The notes: generated by a model from the letters alone, not told the origin. A stretch of 64,000 bases of DNA from Cantharellus purpuraceus (GCA_025174535.1 JALBUN010000003.1:1014501-1078500), one strand, 5' to 3'. Positions 47,000 to 58,432 are shown, counted from the first letter of the stretch. Numbers and translations: made by a program.

Positions 47000-48415
47000 T
47001 GTCGGTTTGCTTAAGGAATAGATCCTATAAGCCTGCGCGCAACGGTCCTAGCAAGCAGACGGTGTGTAACGCAGTTGTTCAGCACTCCAAAGATCAATCA
47101 GGGCGAGGAGTACGTAACAGGGAAGTGGGATAGTGCTCTGTGGTTGGATGAGGATGGGAGCAAAAGGTTGGTCCTGATGGCTGATCGTGCTCTGTGACTG
47201 GATGACAATGCGGAGCCCGGTTGGGAGGTACACGAAAGCTGGTTTCAGGAGAATCAACCTCTCGGTGGCGGAGGGAAATCTGATCATTGAACCAAGGTGT
47301 TTTACCTCAGTGTCGAGATGATGGATTGTGATGTAGAGCGTAGAGCGTAGACTTAGAGCGTGGACTTTGACTTTAGAGTGTTGGCTGAAAACTTGTTGAT
47401 TGATTCCAAAGGCAAAAACTAGCGCCCTTTTATATACAAATCCCCAGGGCACAACAACACAATATGAGGAGCAAATGATGCGATATGATGCAAGAAATGC
47501 TGATCAAGCCAGCTGATGAAGCGTGTGAAGTTGAACTACTAAAGGGGGTAATCATGGAGAAATGAAACGACAGATAGGGGTAATCTTTGTAAGAATAGGG
47601 GGTGATGAGTAATAAAAGAACCAAAAATAGAACAAGGATGAGTAAGTTGTGTATGAATGAATTAAAAGATGAAACAGGGGTGAGTCATATAAAAGAACAA
47701 TAGAAACGTCCACCAATACCATCTTCCCTACGGCTCCAAAGGTTAATTGACCCTGAGTCACATGAGGACTTCCGTCAGCATCCACAACAAATACTCCTTA
47801 TTGTCTTAGTGATCCGTCTCCATATGATATCCCATTCCAAGAGTATTCGGTCCCTTTGCCTGACACAATGTAACCTGAGTCGGATTGAAGTGGGAGGATA
47901 GGTCGGCGATGGCAACTGAAATTCTACCTCACGTTCGACTCTTCTATCCATGTTACGATATAGAGGTGAAATGTCGAGGAATGTATATGGTTCAATGGAA
48001 TTGTGAAAGAATATGGGATCGCCAATGGCATAAGAGAGACATGGTGGGGATCTTGGACGTTGAAAGAGTTTTGGAAGTATTTTGACACGTGGAGGTGGCT
48101 TAACATGCCCATGGAGCTCGGCGTATTTTTGATAGTCCTCTGTGTCCAGAGACCAGTGTGACGTATTATTAGAAGTGATGTTGGAGAGGGGAATAGAATG
48201 GGAAGCCATGTGAATGATGATGAAAGGATCGGTGTGAATAGAAGGCTGATAATGATTGATGGCGATGAAACACGAGTGACGATCGATGGCTCGAATTAGA
48301 GACTGAGGTGGATAGGGAGTTGCGGCGCTATTTAAAAGTTGATACGAAAAGACGCTGGCGGAGTTGGACTGTCAGAGTGGTTCGATATGCGTCCTCGATG
48401 CGTCCTGGCTCGTCA
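47000..48415 (-). mobile_element. solo LTR, family G, copy 2
   Basis: 1416 bp, inverted relative to copy 1, flanked by ACGT on both sides (4-bp target duplication). Dropping it and one ACGT joins RIPLN to VHASSIQAN in frame, so the host element was uninterrupted here when hit. Confidence 0.92.
47775..48209 (-). CDS. ORF inside LTR G U3, intact copy
   Basis: 144 residues starting MASHSIPLSN, with EDYQKYAELHGHVKPPPRVK, CLSYAIGDPIFFHN and FLDISPLYRNMDR. I recognise no domain. A downstream frame in the same LTR reads SGYIVSGKGTEYSWNGISYGDG and VVDADGSPHVTQGQ, which also looks coding, so the original protein may have been longer and is now frameshifted. It lies upstream of the LTR TATA box, on the same strand. 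Confidence 0.5.
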   Translation of the reverse strand: MASHSIPLSNITSNNTSHWSLDTEDYQKYAELHGHVKPPPRVKILPKLFQRPRSPPCLSYAIGDPIFFHNSIEPYTFLDISPLYRNMDRRVEREVEFQLPSPTYPPTSIRLRLHCVRQRDRILLEWDIIWRRITKTIRSICCGC

Positions 48416-50115
48416 ACGTGCATGCTTCTTCCATCCAAGCCAATACCAGCCTGGAAGAAGATTTCACCATTCCATACGTGACAGCCAAAAGCTATAATCT
48501 AGTCTCTAGCCTTGCTCCGGAAGAGATTCAGAAAATAGTTGATGCGTATGCCAAAGATCCTTACTTCAAAAGGGTCAGATCTGAATTACGACAGGAGTCT
48601 AATTGGATCAGTCCAAAGCATCCACTCTTTTTTGAAAATGAGGATGGATTGCTTTACTTTGAAGATTGGAATGGCAATTACAGGCTATGTGTACCCAAGG
48701 CTGAGCAACCTCATCTTCTAAGTGAAATTCATGATGAAATCACTGAAGGAGCTCATGCGGGTTATCATAAAACGTACAACAAGCTGGCTTCTACCTTCTA
48801 TTGGCCTAGAATGAGTAGAGATGTCAAGAAGTTTGTTGTAAGCTGTGACATTTGCCAGAAAGCCAAACCAAGGCGACACGCAGCTATTGGACTGTTGCAG
48901 CCCATACCTATTCCAGAAAATCCTTTTGAAGTTATCACCATGGATTTCATTACAGAATTACCCGAGAGCAATGGGTATGATTCCATCCTGGTGATAGTGG
49001 ATAAACTTACAAAGTTTGGCATCTTTATCCCTACTCAAGGTACTATTAATGAGGAGGGAACTGCTTGGATACTGTTTGAACATGTGCTATCCAAATATGG
49101 AATTCCCAAACAAATTATATCCGACAGAGATCCCAGATGGACCAGCACCTTCTGGAAAGAGATATGCAAGCAAATAAATACTAGAAGAGCTTTAACTACA
49201 GCCTATCACCCTCAAGCAGATGGTCAAACTGAGGTGTTGAACCAGACACTTGAAACCGCGCTACGTTCTTACGTAAGCCCAATGCGCGACAACTGGGTGG
49301 CTCTCCTCTCACCATTTGCTCTATCCTACAACAACCTCCCACACTCCATGACTGGATTCACGCCGGCATTTCTACTGTATGGCTACCATCCATGCACTCC
49401 ATCTTCCTACATTCATTCATCTTCTTATGGCGTTCACCAGCCTTCCAGCCTGCCGGCCCCGCGACCAGTTGGATCAGTCAATTGCGTTGATTTAATGAAG
49501 TCCCCTGCCAATGAAGTTGAAAGTACGAAAGCTACAGACTTCCTAGGTGAATTAGCTACTTATCGATCTCAGGCTAGAGAAGCCCTGCAATTTGCACAGG
49601 TTGCTCAGCAAAAGAATTTCAACACCGGTCGTCTGGCTCAAGAATTCAATGTCGGTGATCGCGTTCTCATCAATCCCCATTCCCTCAGTCTATTACACGC
49701 TCAAAAAGGCCTAGGTAAGAAGCTCCAAATGAAATATGACGGCCCCTTTGATATCATACAAAAATTAGGGCCGGCTACCTATCGCCTTCGCATGCCTGTG
49801 TCATACGGGCTCCATCCTGTCCTTAACATCGCTCACCTTGAGCTCTACTCCTCCTCACCCCCTTCCTTTGGTTCACGACCTCTCAGATCTCTCGAACGTG
49901 CTGATTTCATGCTACTCCCAGAATTCGAGGTTGAGTCCATCATCGGTGAACGATGGTGAAAGGCCCATAATGGCCAGCATGTCCAGGAGCTCCTCACGTG
50001 TTTCATCGGATACAACTCATCATATGACGAGTGGCTCCCACAAAAGAACCTTCGCAACACTCCCGACCTCCTTCATGATTGGGATCGATGCGATCAGGGT
50101 ATCTCTCGCCACTAG
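48416..50115 (+). pseudogene. element A integrase with chromodomain-like end
   Basis: Inserts element cDNA. HHCC zinc domain (LLSEIHDEIT-GAHAGYHKT ... SCDICQKAK) near 48715-48865; DDE core complete: ITMDFITELPES, IISDRDPRWTSTFW, HPQADGQTEVLNQTLE; then a GPY/F module (KYDGPFDIIQKLGPATYRL). The tail FEVESIIGERW, a TGA at 49957, then CFIGYNSSYDEWLPQKNL and TPDLLHDW matches a chromodomain, which steers integration to marked chromatin. The TGA splits the chromodomain. Frame joins RNase H across LTR G copy 2. Confidence 0.9.
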
Positions 50116-50312
50116 GGCTTCCTCTATCTATTACTCTCTTATCTCGGCCTTCTACCCTATTCCTTCACCTTCCTAGCTATTCCAGATCCTTTCCCTACTG
50201 TTCTATAAACCCAATATCATGATGTCTTCATTTTACTCAATCCCAACTGCATCTAACTTTTGAAAAACCTCAGCAAATCTTTAGTCTTTCCACCTATCTA
50301 CTTCTTTCCACT

Positions 50313-51236
50313 ATGGCTAACTACCCTGATGTGTCTGTCATTGACTTCGTGATTCATAAAGAAAACGATACATATATACAAGGTGGAGTTCCTGTACCTA
50401 ACTATGGACTCCAATTCACTTCCAACTTTGACTTCTACCAACCCAATCGTTTTGACTTCATCTATCTTGAAGCACCAGCAAGTGAGTATGCCATACTACG
50501 CAATGACCTTGCCAGCAGCTTCTGGGAGAAGTTGAAGATGAAAACTTGATACATTCTCACAGCCGCTCATGGATGGGACGGCAAGTCAGCCCTCAAACCT
50601 CTCCCTTCTGAGATTCCTCTTGGAAAGCTCCAGGAGATAGATATGATTCCCCCTCCTTTTCCAGCTCATAACCAACTCTCATTCAACTTCTTCCTCCTCC
50701 CAGAGAAACCCTCTGTCATACATGAATGGATCTGTGCTTGGCAGAATCAGTCTCGCCAGCTCTCTGCATGGATCTGCAAATCCAAAATCAATAGTGCACG
50801 CATCCCAGGCTGCTCCTGGAGGTGGCCACCTTCACCACTCTACTCCCATCCTTTGGATGATGTGTCAGAATTTGATGATGGAATCTCCCAAGCCACTGAG
50901 GTGAACTCCACTATATCCGAGCCCTCTCTCCCCTCTCTCCCAGTCGTTCGTGCTTTCAGAGCCCATGCTGAACCTGATGGTCTCAAAAGACCCCATGAGT
51001 CATCCCCTTTCGGGCCAATTGTGATGGTGACGATGCCAACAAGAAACAACTTGTGTTGTGGCAACCTTCAGCGACCCAACTTCGAGAGATGTACCTTTCC
51101 CTTTCACATGGATATGTTAGCTCATACTCTGCTCCCACGTCTTCTATCACCACTCCTCCCAACTCACCAGCTCCTCCTCCCTATCACAAAAACTCAACTC
51201 ACTCCTATGATCCTTGAGTTCCTAAACCTATATTGA
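50313..51236 (+). pseudogene. element A extra ORF after integrase
   Basis: One reading frame of 307 codons plus stop, with an in-frame TGA at codon 79. It starts MANYPDVSVIDFVI and includes NDTYIQGGVPVPNYG, LEAPASEYAILRNDLASSFW, DMIPPPFPAHNQLSFNFFLLP and VIHEWICAWQNQSRQLSAWI; the last third is Ser/Pro-rich. It has no resemblance to envelope or known chromovirus accessory domains that I recognise. It lies between integrase and the polypurine tract, where extra retroelement genes are usually found. Confidence 0.55.
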
Positions 51237-51372
51237 CTCGTTGGACTCGACTCACGACTCGTGTGTTCAAAAATCCTTATGCCACGGGTAACTCTGGAGG
51301 ATATGAGAGGACGGAAGGGAGGAAAGATGTGCGTGACTAGGTCAGGGAAAGAATATTTGAAGGGGGGATGAA
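51237..51372 (+). other. element A 3' untranslated region with polypurine tract
   Basis: Short non-coding gap ending in GAAGGGGGGATGAA directly before the LTR start; the G-rich run fits a plus-strand priming site. Confidence 0.6.
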
Positions 51373-52805
51373 TGTATGGGAACCACCTTTTCCCTATCAA
51401 ATTCCATTTATGCAGCACCAATGTGCTATTCTTTGCTTTTCCATTCCTAAATATCAGCATATATTTGATGCTTGTACCTGGAATGGACTTATTCAAATAT
51501 TCTCTATTTTTCCATATTTTTCCAGGAATATTCCATGCAGAACTCAGCCCAGAATGATTTATTTCTGCTGTGCTACAGTTGTGGACCCATAGGCACCCAC
51601 AAACCTTCACACAGCTGGCTATCCACCTTTGGACCAGGCATTCAGCCTGAATTCAAGCTCAGATGTCTCTGATCAATAAATATTCTCTAACTTGACAACC
51701 ACAGCCTCTCTGGGCACTATTTTCCATGCAGATCATCACATGAGATGTGGCTATCCATGGCTGTCCAAACCAGTGCAGAAAACAGGGTGGACACCCTTCT
51801 TTTTGCCTGATCAGTGCCTAGTTCAGGGATCAAATCAGGTGATGGGTGATCAAATCAGATGATTGCCTTGGAATATTCTACCCCTTTCCATAACATTCTA
51901 GCTGTTTCCTTCTATTATTAGATAGAACATTCCAGAACCATTATTCAGCTCCTGATCAGTGTTAGTCCAGTGATCAGAACCTGTGATTGGCTTGGAATAT
52001 TCTACCCCTTTCTTCTACCTTCCACAACCTTCCAGTAGCTTCCATCTATTAATAGGTAGAATATTCCAGAAGCATTAGTCAGCCCCTGTAAATACAATAT
52101 ATAAGGAGGCCATTCTGCCTCTGAAATAGTAACATATTCAACATATCCTACCCATCTTCTGCACACCAGTGTGACTAGAGTGACATACAGTGTCATCCTC
52201 TATCTCAGTAACTGTTGATTACCAGTTCAAGGATCTTTTACAGTTGTGTAACTGTACTTGATTGCACTCGAAGTAGTGATATTCCTGCTTTGGGCGTGAG
52301 TGTAGTATCTACCTCGTGTGACTAAGAATCTACAGGGTGAGATTGTCTGTCGATAGTCCTGCCATTAGTGCTCTTGTTTAAGTTACTAGTGTGTACTGCC
52401 TTTGCAGAGCATTAGAAGCTTAAACTCGTGTGAAGCAGTTGCTAGACTACTTCACACATTGCTGTTACCCACTTCTGAGTGCCACTGGTTGGACGGTTGG
52501 ATTCATCCACCTACTTCCTTTAGCCTCTAAGTGCATTCCCTTCTTTTTGGAATATCTGGACCCCTAAGCGTCTGTGAACTCTAGACTCTGGAAGTCTTAT
52601 TCATTTCTTGCTGCTAAGAAATGTATTACTTTTCTGCGTATAGTCTGCATTGACCAATATAAAGGATTGTAACCAAAGTACAAACGTTAAATTGTTTCTG
52701 GAGTTGTGCTGCAGCAGGGTTTGATATTCTTCTCAGCTGTTCATTCACAGAATTGTGGTGATTTGGAGTTTGCCCTAACACCATAATTTTGTGGGTTCCA
52801 AAACA
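51373..52805 (+). mobile_element. 3' LTR of element A
   Basis: 1433 bp, TGTATGGGAAC...TTCCAAAACA. It is matched in reverse by the solo LTR at 57728-59181. TATATAAGG at 52098-52106 is the likely core promoter. Right flank is the antisense ORF of element B copy 1. Confidence 0.88.
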
Positions 52806-53537
52806 CCCACATCCACATCCTTATCCACATCCAGATCTGCCTCCATCTCTTCCTTTTCTGCTGCTGCCACAGCATCTTCTTTGGCTGCACCTGCCATGAA
52901 CAACAGCCATGGTTGCAAATGCACCAGTGAGTCTGCTCGTGGAACAGGTGTCAGACGGGACAGCTCTGTCCATGTAACCAAGATAATAGCAACCTCAGGG
53001 GTCTGCATCCATATTGGCATGCTTGGACTCCCTGGTTGACTAGTCACTCCTGCCCTGGTCACCTCCTCCTCTACCTCCATGGCAGCCTCTAGTTTGTGCA
53101 CCTGTTCCTCCACTTCCTTCAGCCTTGCAGCCTCCATCGTGGCTGCAAGCTCACTCTGCCTTTGCCTCCTTCTCCTTCCATTTCTGCTCCCTCTTCTCCT
53201 CCTTCCATCTCCGTTCCCTCTCCTCCTCCTCCTTCCATCTCCGTTCCCTCTCCTCCTCCTCCTTCCATCTCCGTTCCCTCTCCTCCTCCTCCTTCCATCT
53301 CCGTTCCCTCTCCTCCTCCTCCTTCCATCTCTGTTCCCTCTCCTCCTCCTCCTTCCATCTCCGTTCCCTCTCCTCCTCCTCCTTCCATCTCCACTCCTCT
53401 GCCTCCTCCTCCTTCCATCTCCACTCCTCTGCCTCCTCCTCCCATCTCCATTCCTCTTCCTCCTCCTTCCACTTCCATTCCTCCTCCTCTTCTTTCTGTT
53501 GGGTCAGGAGCAACTACTTGAGCTCAGCCACACTCAT
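52806..53537 (-). pseudogene. element B antisense ORF, N-terminal half (copy 1)
   Basis: Minus-strand ORF starting MSVAELK at 53537 with an early in-frame TAG, then LLLTQQKEEEEEW, about nine charged units of the type RRWKEEEERE, then after a frameshift MEAARLKEVEEQVHKLEAAMEVEEEV, a coiled coil, and SLVHLQPWLLFMAG. It is cut at 52806 by the element A LTR. The reading SLVHLQP to GAAKED aligns with the left end of the copy 2 ORF. The repeats imply an elongated helical protein. Confidence 0.6.
53201..53490. repeat. 30-bp coding tandem repeat
   Basis: CCTTCCATCTCCGTTCCCTC followed by TCCTCCTCCT, repeated about 6.5 times almost exactly (53201-53390), then degenerate units to 53490. On the minus strand each unit encodes ten residues of an E/R/W-rich helix. 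Confidence 0.9.
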
Positions 53538-53697
53538 GGTTGCCAAAGGACTTGACATTGTTGAGGATAAGACCTCAACATGCCTCTCCTTTTATATGCT
53601 CTCCAGACCCCAGTATAAACTCCAACTACACCCATCGCCTCAGCTATTCAGTCTACAGACCTGAGGCCTCAAGGGCTCAGCCTTAATGGAGAGATAC
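53538..53697. other. element B copy 1 3' non-coding end
   Basis: 160 bp between the antisense ORF start and the 3' LTR; a purine-rich GGAGAGATAC sits directly before the LTR. Confidence 0.45.
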
Positions 53698-54673
53698 TGT
53701 TATGACTATATTCATTAATGCCCAGATCCCCATGCATATGAAATCTATACTCCATTTGGAAACCATACATCTCCTGTAGTCTTGTTATGCACTAGGTCCG
53801 ATTGGGGGTCAGAGTTTGGGTCAGAGTTTGGGTTGGAGTCGGAGCTGGGATTGGGGTGCATTGTGGGAGTCAGAACAGACTTGGCTTCAGTTTATATGCT
53901 GCACCCTCACTAATACCTTTGTCTGAGATTTCAGAGGTGGAGTATGGCTTAGACAGTTCAGATTGGACCTAGGCATGATTCGATATTTGAACTGGGGAAT
54001 GAAGTCCCCAGTTGGGCAACTTAAATACATATTTGAAATCTAATAATAATTACTCTGGTGATGGGTCTCCAAGGCCAACAGCCTTACATGAATATGTCCG
54101 AGTCCAATGGGGATGGGTGTCCAAGTTCCTATGGTGATGCTGATGCATCAATTGGAATCAGAGGCAGATGAATGAGATTAATGGTGACAATCAGACAGAC
54201 TAAATGAAGACGTGATGGTTTCCAAATGGAGTATAGATTTCATGTGCATGGGGATCTGGGCATTAATGAATATAGTCATAACAAGTCTGCTCAATCATCA
54301 TCATGACTCCACCCATCTGTCCCCAGTTCCACTGATGCATCAGCATCACCATAGGAACTGGACATTCATCCCTGTTGGACTCAGACATATTCATGTAAGG
54401 CCATTGGCCTTGGAAATCCATCACCAGAGTAATTATTATTAGATTTCAAATATGTATTTAAGTTGTACTACTGGGGACTTCATCCCCCAGTTTGAATATT
54501 GAATCACACCTAGCTCCTAAGTCTGGTCTGAACTATCTAAGTTGTACTCTGTCTCTGAAATCTTGGACACACATATTAGTGAGGGCACAGCACATAAGCT
54601 GAAGCCATGCACCCTAACACCCACTCCAACTCTGATCCAGGTTCTGACCTCCCATTGGACCTAGTGCATAACA
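53698..54673 (+). mobile_element. 3' LTR of element B copy 1, interrupted
   Basis: Family D LTR starting TGTTATGACTATATTC and ending GTGCATAACA. It is split by a second family D LTR in reverse orientation at 53783-54283. The 26 bp that follow (54674-54699, GTTACCCACTTC-like) match an internal part of the element A LTR and are probably a relic into which copy 2 inserted. Confidence 0.75.
53783..54283 (-). mobile_element. solo LTR, family D, inside a family D LTR
   Basis: TGTTATGCAC...GTCATAACA, 501 bp, with AGTCT duplicated on both sides. Confidence 0.87.
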
Positions 54674-54699
54674 CTGTTACCCACTTCAAAGTGTCACTG

Positions 54700-55224
54700 T
54701 GTTATGACTATATTCATTAATGCCCAGATCCCCATCCAATCCACTCAGATCCCTACACACATGAAATCTATACTCCATTTGGAAACCATCACATCTCCAT
54801 TTATCTGTCTGATTGTCACTGCCAATTTCACTCATCCGCCTCCGGTTCCAATTGATGCATCAGCATCACCATAGGAACCTGGACATCCATCCCTGTTGGA
54901 CTTGGACATATCCACGTAAGGCCGTCAGCCTCGGAGACCCATCACTGGAGTAATTATTATTAGATTTCAAATATGTATTTAAGTTGCCCGACTGGGGACT
55001 TCATTCCCCAGTTCAAATATCAAATCATGCCTAGCTCCTAAGTCTGATCCTAACTATCTAATTTGTACTCCATCTCCGAAATCTCAGACACTGGTATTAG
55101 TGAGGGCACAGCACATAAGCTGAAGCCAAGTCCATTCCAACCATGACGCACCCCAATTCCTGCTCCGACTCTGACTGTCACTCTGACCCAATCTCTGACC
55201 CCCAATCGGACCTAGTGCGTAACA
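54700..55224 (+). mobile_element. 5' LTR of element B copy 2
   Basis: Family D LTR, 525 bp, TGTTATGAC...GCGTAACA, followed by the same internal start (GTATATTTGAACTGCC) as copy 1. Confidence 0.85.
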
Positions 55225-55301
55225 GTATATTTGAACTGCCATACTCACTCCTACCAATGCCATGATCCACCGACAATTCCAAATGTGCATGAACCATCAA
55301 G

Positions 55302-56396
55302 GTGCCTGCTCCCAGCATTGACACCATCCCTGAGGCCATCAAAGAACCAATGGACCACATAGAGGCTGTCAATGAAGAGGATGATACTCCACCCTCCCCA
55401 AATCTGGTGCAAGCCATCTCCCTGCTCACCAGCAGCATCCATACCCCACAAGCTCCTAAGTCCCAGACCAAGGTCCTGGGAACCTGATCATTCAATGGCT
55501 CCGATCCACACAAGCTCCAACCATTCTTGGTGCAATGCCAGCTGAATTTCCACAACCATCCCAACACATTCACATCCGATCAGGCAAAGGTCACCTTCAC
55601 CATGTCCTATCTCAAGGGCACTGCACTGGACTACTTTGAGCCAGTGCTCATGGACGACTCTGATGCAATATGGTCAGAAGACTACTCCGACTTCATCTCC
55701 AAACTTCAGACCAATTTCAGTCCTTACAACCCTGAGGCCAACACCGAGAATGAACTTGATCAACTTCAGATGAAGGAAAATCACAAGATTGCAAAATACA
55801 TTGTGAGTTTCCAGCAACTAGCCCTGAAAGTCCAATGGGGTGACACCGCACTCTGACACCAATTATACATTGGCCTCCCATCCCACATCAAAGATGAGAT
55901 ATCACACATTGGTAAGCTGGATACTTTGGTTAACCTTTGCAAGCTTGCCCAATCCATTGACGCCTGTTATTGGGAATGTCAATCTGAGGTCTCCCATGAA
56001 AATTTGGCTAACAACAAATCAGACAAATCATCAGACAAGACCCCAAAGTCCAACAAGGGGTCCAATAAGAAGATTACCACCAACTCTGGCCAGAAGTCAA
56101 ACATGGGTAATGCTGCTGCTTCTGGTTCTGGTCAGAACAACTCTGGCACTGGCAATAACTCTGGAGCTCACAAGAGCACTCCAGACCTCTCCACCAAGCT
56201 GGGGAAGGATGGAAAACTTACCCAGCAGGAACACCAGTGCTGCATGGACAACAACCTCTGTCTGTTCTGTGGAAAACCTGGCCACCAAGCCAAGCATTGC
56301 AACAAGGCAACCTCATCAGCAGCAAAGGCAAAGGGCCATGCCGCCAATGCCATGACAGACAAGTCCAACGCCAAGGCGATGGACCCAAAAAAATAG
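55302..56396 (+). pseudogene. element B Gag
   Basis: Capsid region LQPFLVQCQLNFHNHP, TMSYLKGTALDYFEP, DFISKLQTNFSPYNP, ENELDQLQMKENHKIAKY, then, after a TGA where related elements have Arg, HQLYIGLPSHIKDEI. A Ser/Asn/Lys-rich linker precedes one CCHC knuckle (CLFCGKPGHQAKHC, about 56267). Compensating indels near 55483 and in-frame stops make it defective. Sushi/Tf1-like chromovirus gag by pattern. No clear ATG start remains. Confidence 0.85.
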
Positions 56397-57094
56397 TAAG
56401 CAGTCCTCTAGCCTCCGTATGGGCTGAGGGCTGCGTTGATACTCCCCATATGACAAACAAGGTCTGCCTGAATGCATCCACTCTTTCCCACTCTGACTCC
56501 CTTACCCTCCTCATCTACTCCGACTCCATTCCCAATACCGCTATCCAAGCATTAATTGACTCTGGTTCTACTCACTGTTTCCTTGATTCCTCTTTTTCCA
56601 ATTTACATAAACTCCATACATACACCATAACTCTGATATCACTCTGATTATTTGATGGCACCACTAATGCTGTTATTTCACAAGCTATAGATCTGTCTAT
56701 CCGTTTTTCTGTTGGAGAAATCCAGAACCTTACATTCTATGTTACTCCGCTTGACTCCAGCTGTTCTGTGGTTCTCAGACATAATTGGCTCACCTGCTAC
56801 AATCTGTTGATTGACTGGGCATTGGGCCATATCACATTCTGTTCTCCAGTGCAGGCTGTGTCATCCCCGACGTCACCAGCAACTTTAGGTGCGAAATTAT
56901 CCTCCACCCCCACTGACTCCACTCTGATAGATACTCTGCCTACCCCTCTGTCTATATTGTTGGTGGACACTATGGTCTTCACCAGACTAAGCAAACTGGA
57001 TGGCTCACAAACATTCCAGGTCCACCTCTCCAATCTGATGCTCCTCAGCGCCTGTTCTGCCCAATCAACTCCACCAGACCTATCTATGGTTCCT
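56397..57094 (+). pseudogene. element B protease
   Basis: Aspartic protease with IQALIDSGSTHCFLDSSF (about 56545) and a later VVLRHNWLTCYNLLIDW segment. A TGA interrupts at 56647 before LFDGT. The frame ends at the LTR F insertion just after SMVP. Confidence 0.82.
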
Positions 57095-57704
57095 TGTTAA
57101 GGGCTGATATACTGGAGGTTAAATGGAGTAGCCGGAGTTCAGATGCTAGTGGATAAGGGGAAAAGACTTTACTGTTCCAGTTCAACCAGAGACAGTATTG
57201 AGCAATAACTATTGAGTTGGAATGAGTGGACTTGGCTTCAACTTGTGTGTTGTGCCCCCTCAGATTGTCAGTCCAATATTTTGGAGTCAGAGGTACAGAG
57301 TTGGATCAAGGATCCCGAGTTCAACTTGTCAAGAAGGTACTTGTCAAGAAGCTAGCAACCAAGAAGATGATGAGGCAAATCTCAGTTGATATACAAACTA
57401 CTGTAACATACAAGAAGTAGCCCATATAAGTATGTAGAGAATTGAATGATAAGACTAAAACGATAGAACAATAAGATGGATATGGAATACAACATGGAAA
57501 GGAGCTTGGAGTTTGGACTCAAGTCTGAACTGACACTAAGCAATATAATTGTTGTAACCCATAAGTAGAAATGACTTATAAAGGAAACAATAATGGAGTT
57601 TGGGGTTAACGGAGGTGGAGTTGATGGAGGTGGAGTAAGAGGGGATGGAGCGGGAGATGGAGATGGAGATCTGGAGATCAGACTTGGTGTTACAGGATGT
57701 AACA
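57095..57704. mobile_element. solo LTR, family F, complete
   Basis: 610 bp, TGTTAAGGGC...GGATGTAACA, flanked by TTCCT on both sides. Its right end is a perfect palindrome TGTTACAGGATGTAACA (57688-57704). Sits between protease and RT of element B copy 2. Confidence 0.87.
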
Positions 57705-58423
57705 TTCCTAAAGAGTTTCACGAGTTCTGTTTTGGAACCCGCAAAATTATGGTGTTAGGGCAAACTCTAAATTACCACAATTCCGTGAATGAACAGCTGA
57801 GAAGAATATCAAATCCTACTGCAGCACAACTCCAGAAACAATTTAACGTTTGTACTTTGGTTACAATCCGTTGTAATGGTCAATGCAGACAATATGCAGG
57901 AAGGTAATACGTTTCTTAGCAGTAGAGAATGAATAAGACTTCCAGAGTCTAGAGTTCACGGACGCTTAGGGGTCCAGATATTCCAAAAAGAGGGGAATGC
58001 ACTTAGAGGCTAGAGGAAGTAGGTGGATGAATCCAACCGTCCAACCAGTGACACTCTGAAGCGGGTAACAGCAATGTGTGAAGTAGTCTAGCAACTGCTT
58101 CACACGAGTTCAAGATTCTAATGCTCTGCAAAGGCAGTACACACTAGTAACTTAAACAAGAGCACTAATGGCAGGACTATCGACAGACAATCTCACCCTG
58201 TAGATTCTTAGTCACGCGAGGTAGATACTACACTCATGCCCAAAGCAGGACAATCACTACTTCGAGTGCAATCGAATACAGTTACACAACTGTAAGCGAC
58301 CCTTGAACTGGACAATCAACAGTTACTGAGATATAGAGGATGACACTGTATGTCACTCTAGTCACACTGATGTGCAAATGATGGGGTAGAAAATGGTTAT
58401 TTATTTCAGAGGCAGAATGGGCT

Positions 58424-58432
58424 CCTTTTATA
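58424..58432 (-). promoter_or_regulatory. TATA box of solo LTR A
   Basis: TATAAAAGG on the minus strand, corresponding to TATATAAGG in the element A 3' LTR. Confidence 0.65.

Larger units (their letters stand above)
40886..52805 (+). mobile_element. element A: Ty3/gypsy chromovirus lacking its 5' LTR
   Basis: Gag, protease, reverse transcriptase, RNase H, integrase with GPF and chromodomain-like end, an extra ORF, a polypurine tract (GAAGGGGGGA) and a 1433-bp 3' LTR lie in order on the + strand. The 5' LTR and untranslated leader are missing. Two solo LTRs of family G are inserted in the coding region. Several frameshifts and one TGA show it is defective. Confidence 0.88.

Noticed and set aside
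53096..53555. Plus-strand Pro/Ser ORF (SPPPPSISVP repeats)
   Set aside because: Reverse reading of the coding repeat of the antisense ORF; the minus-strand frame has the better start and matches the second copy.
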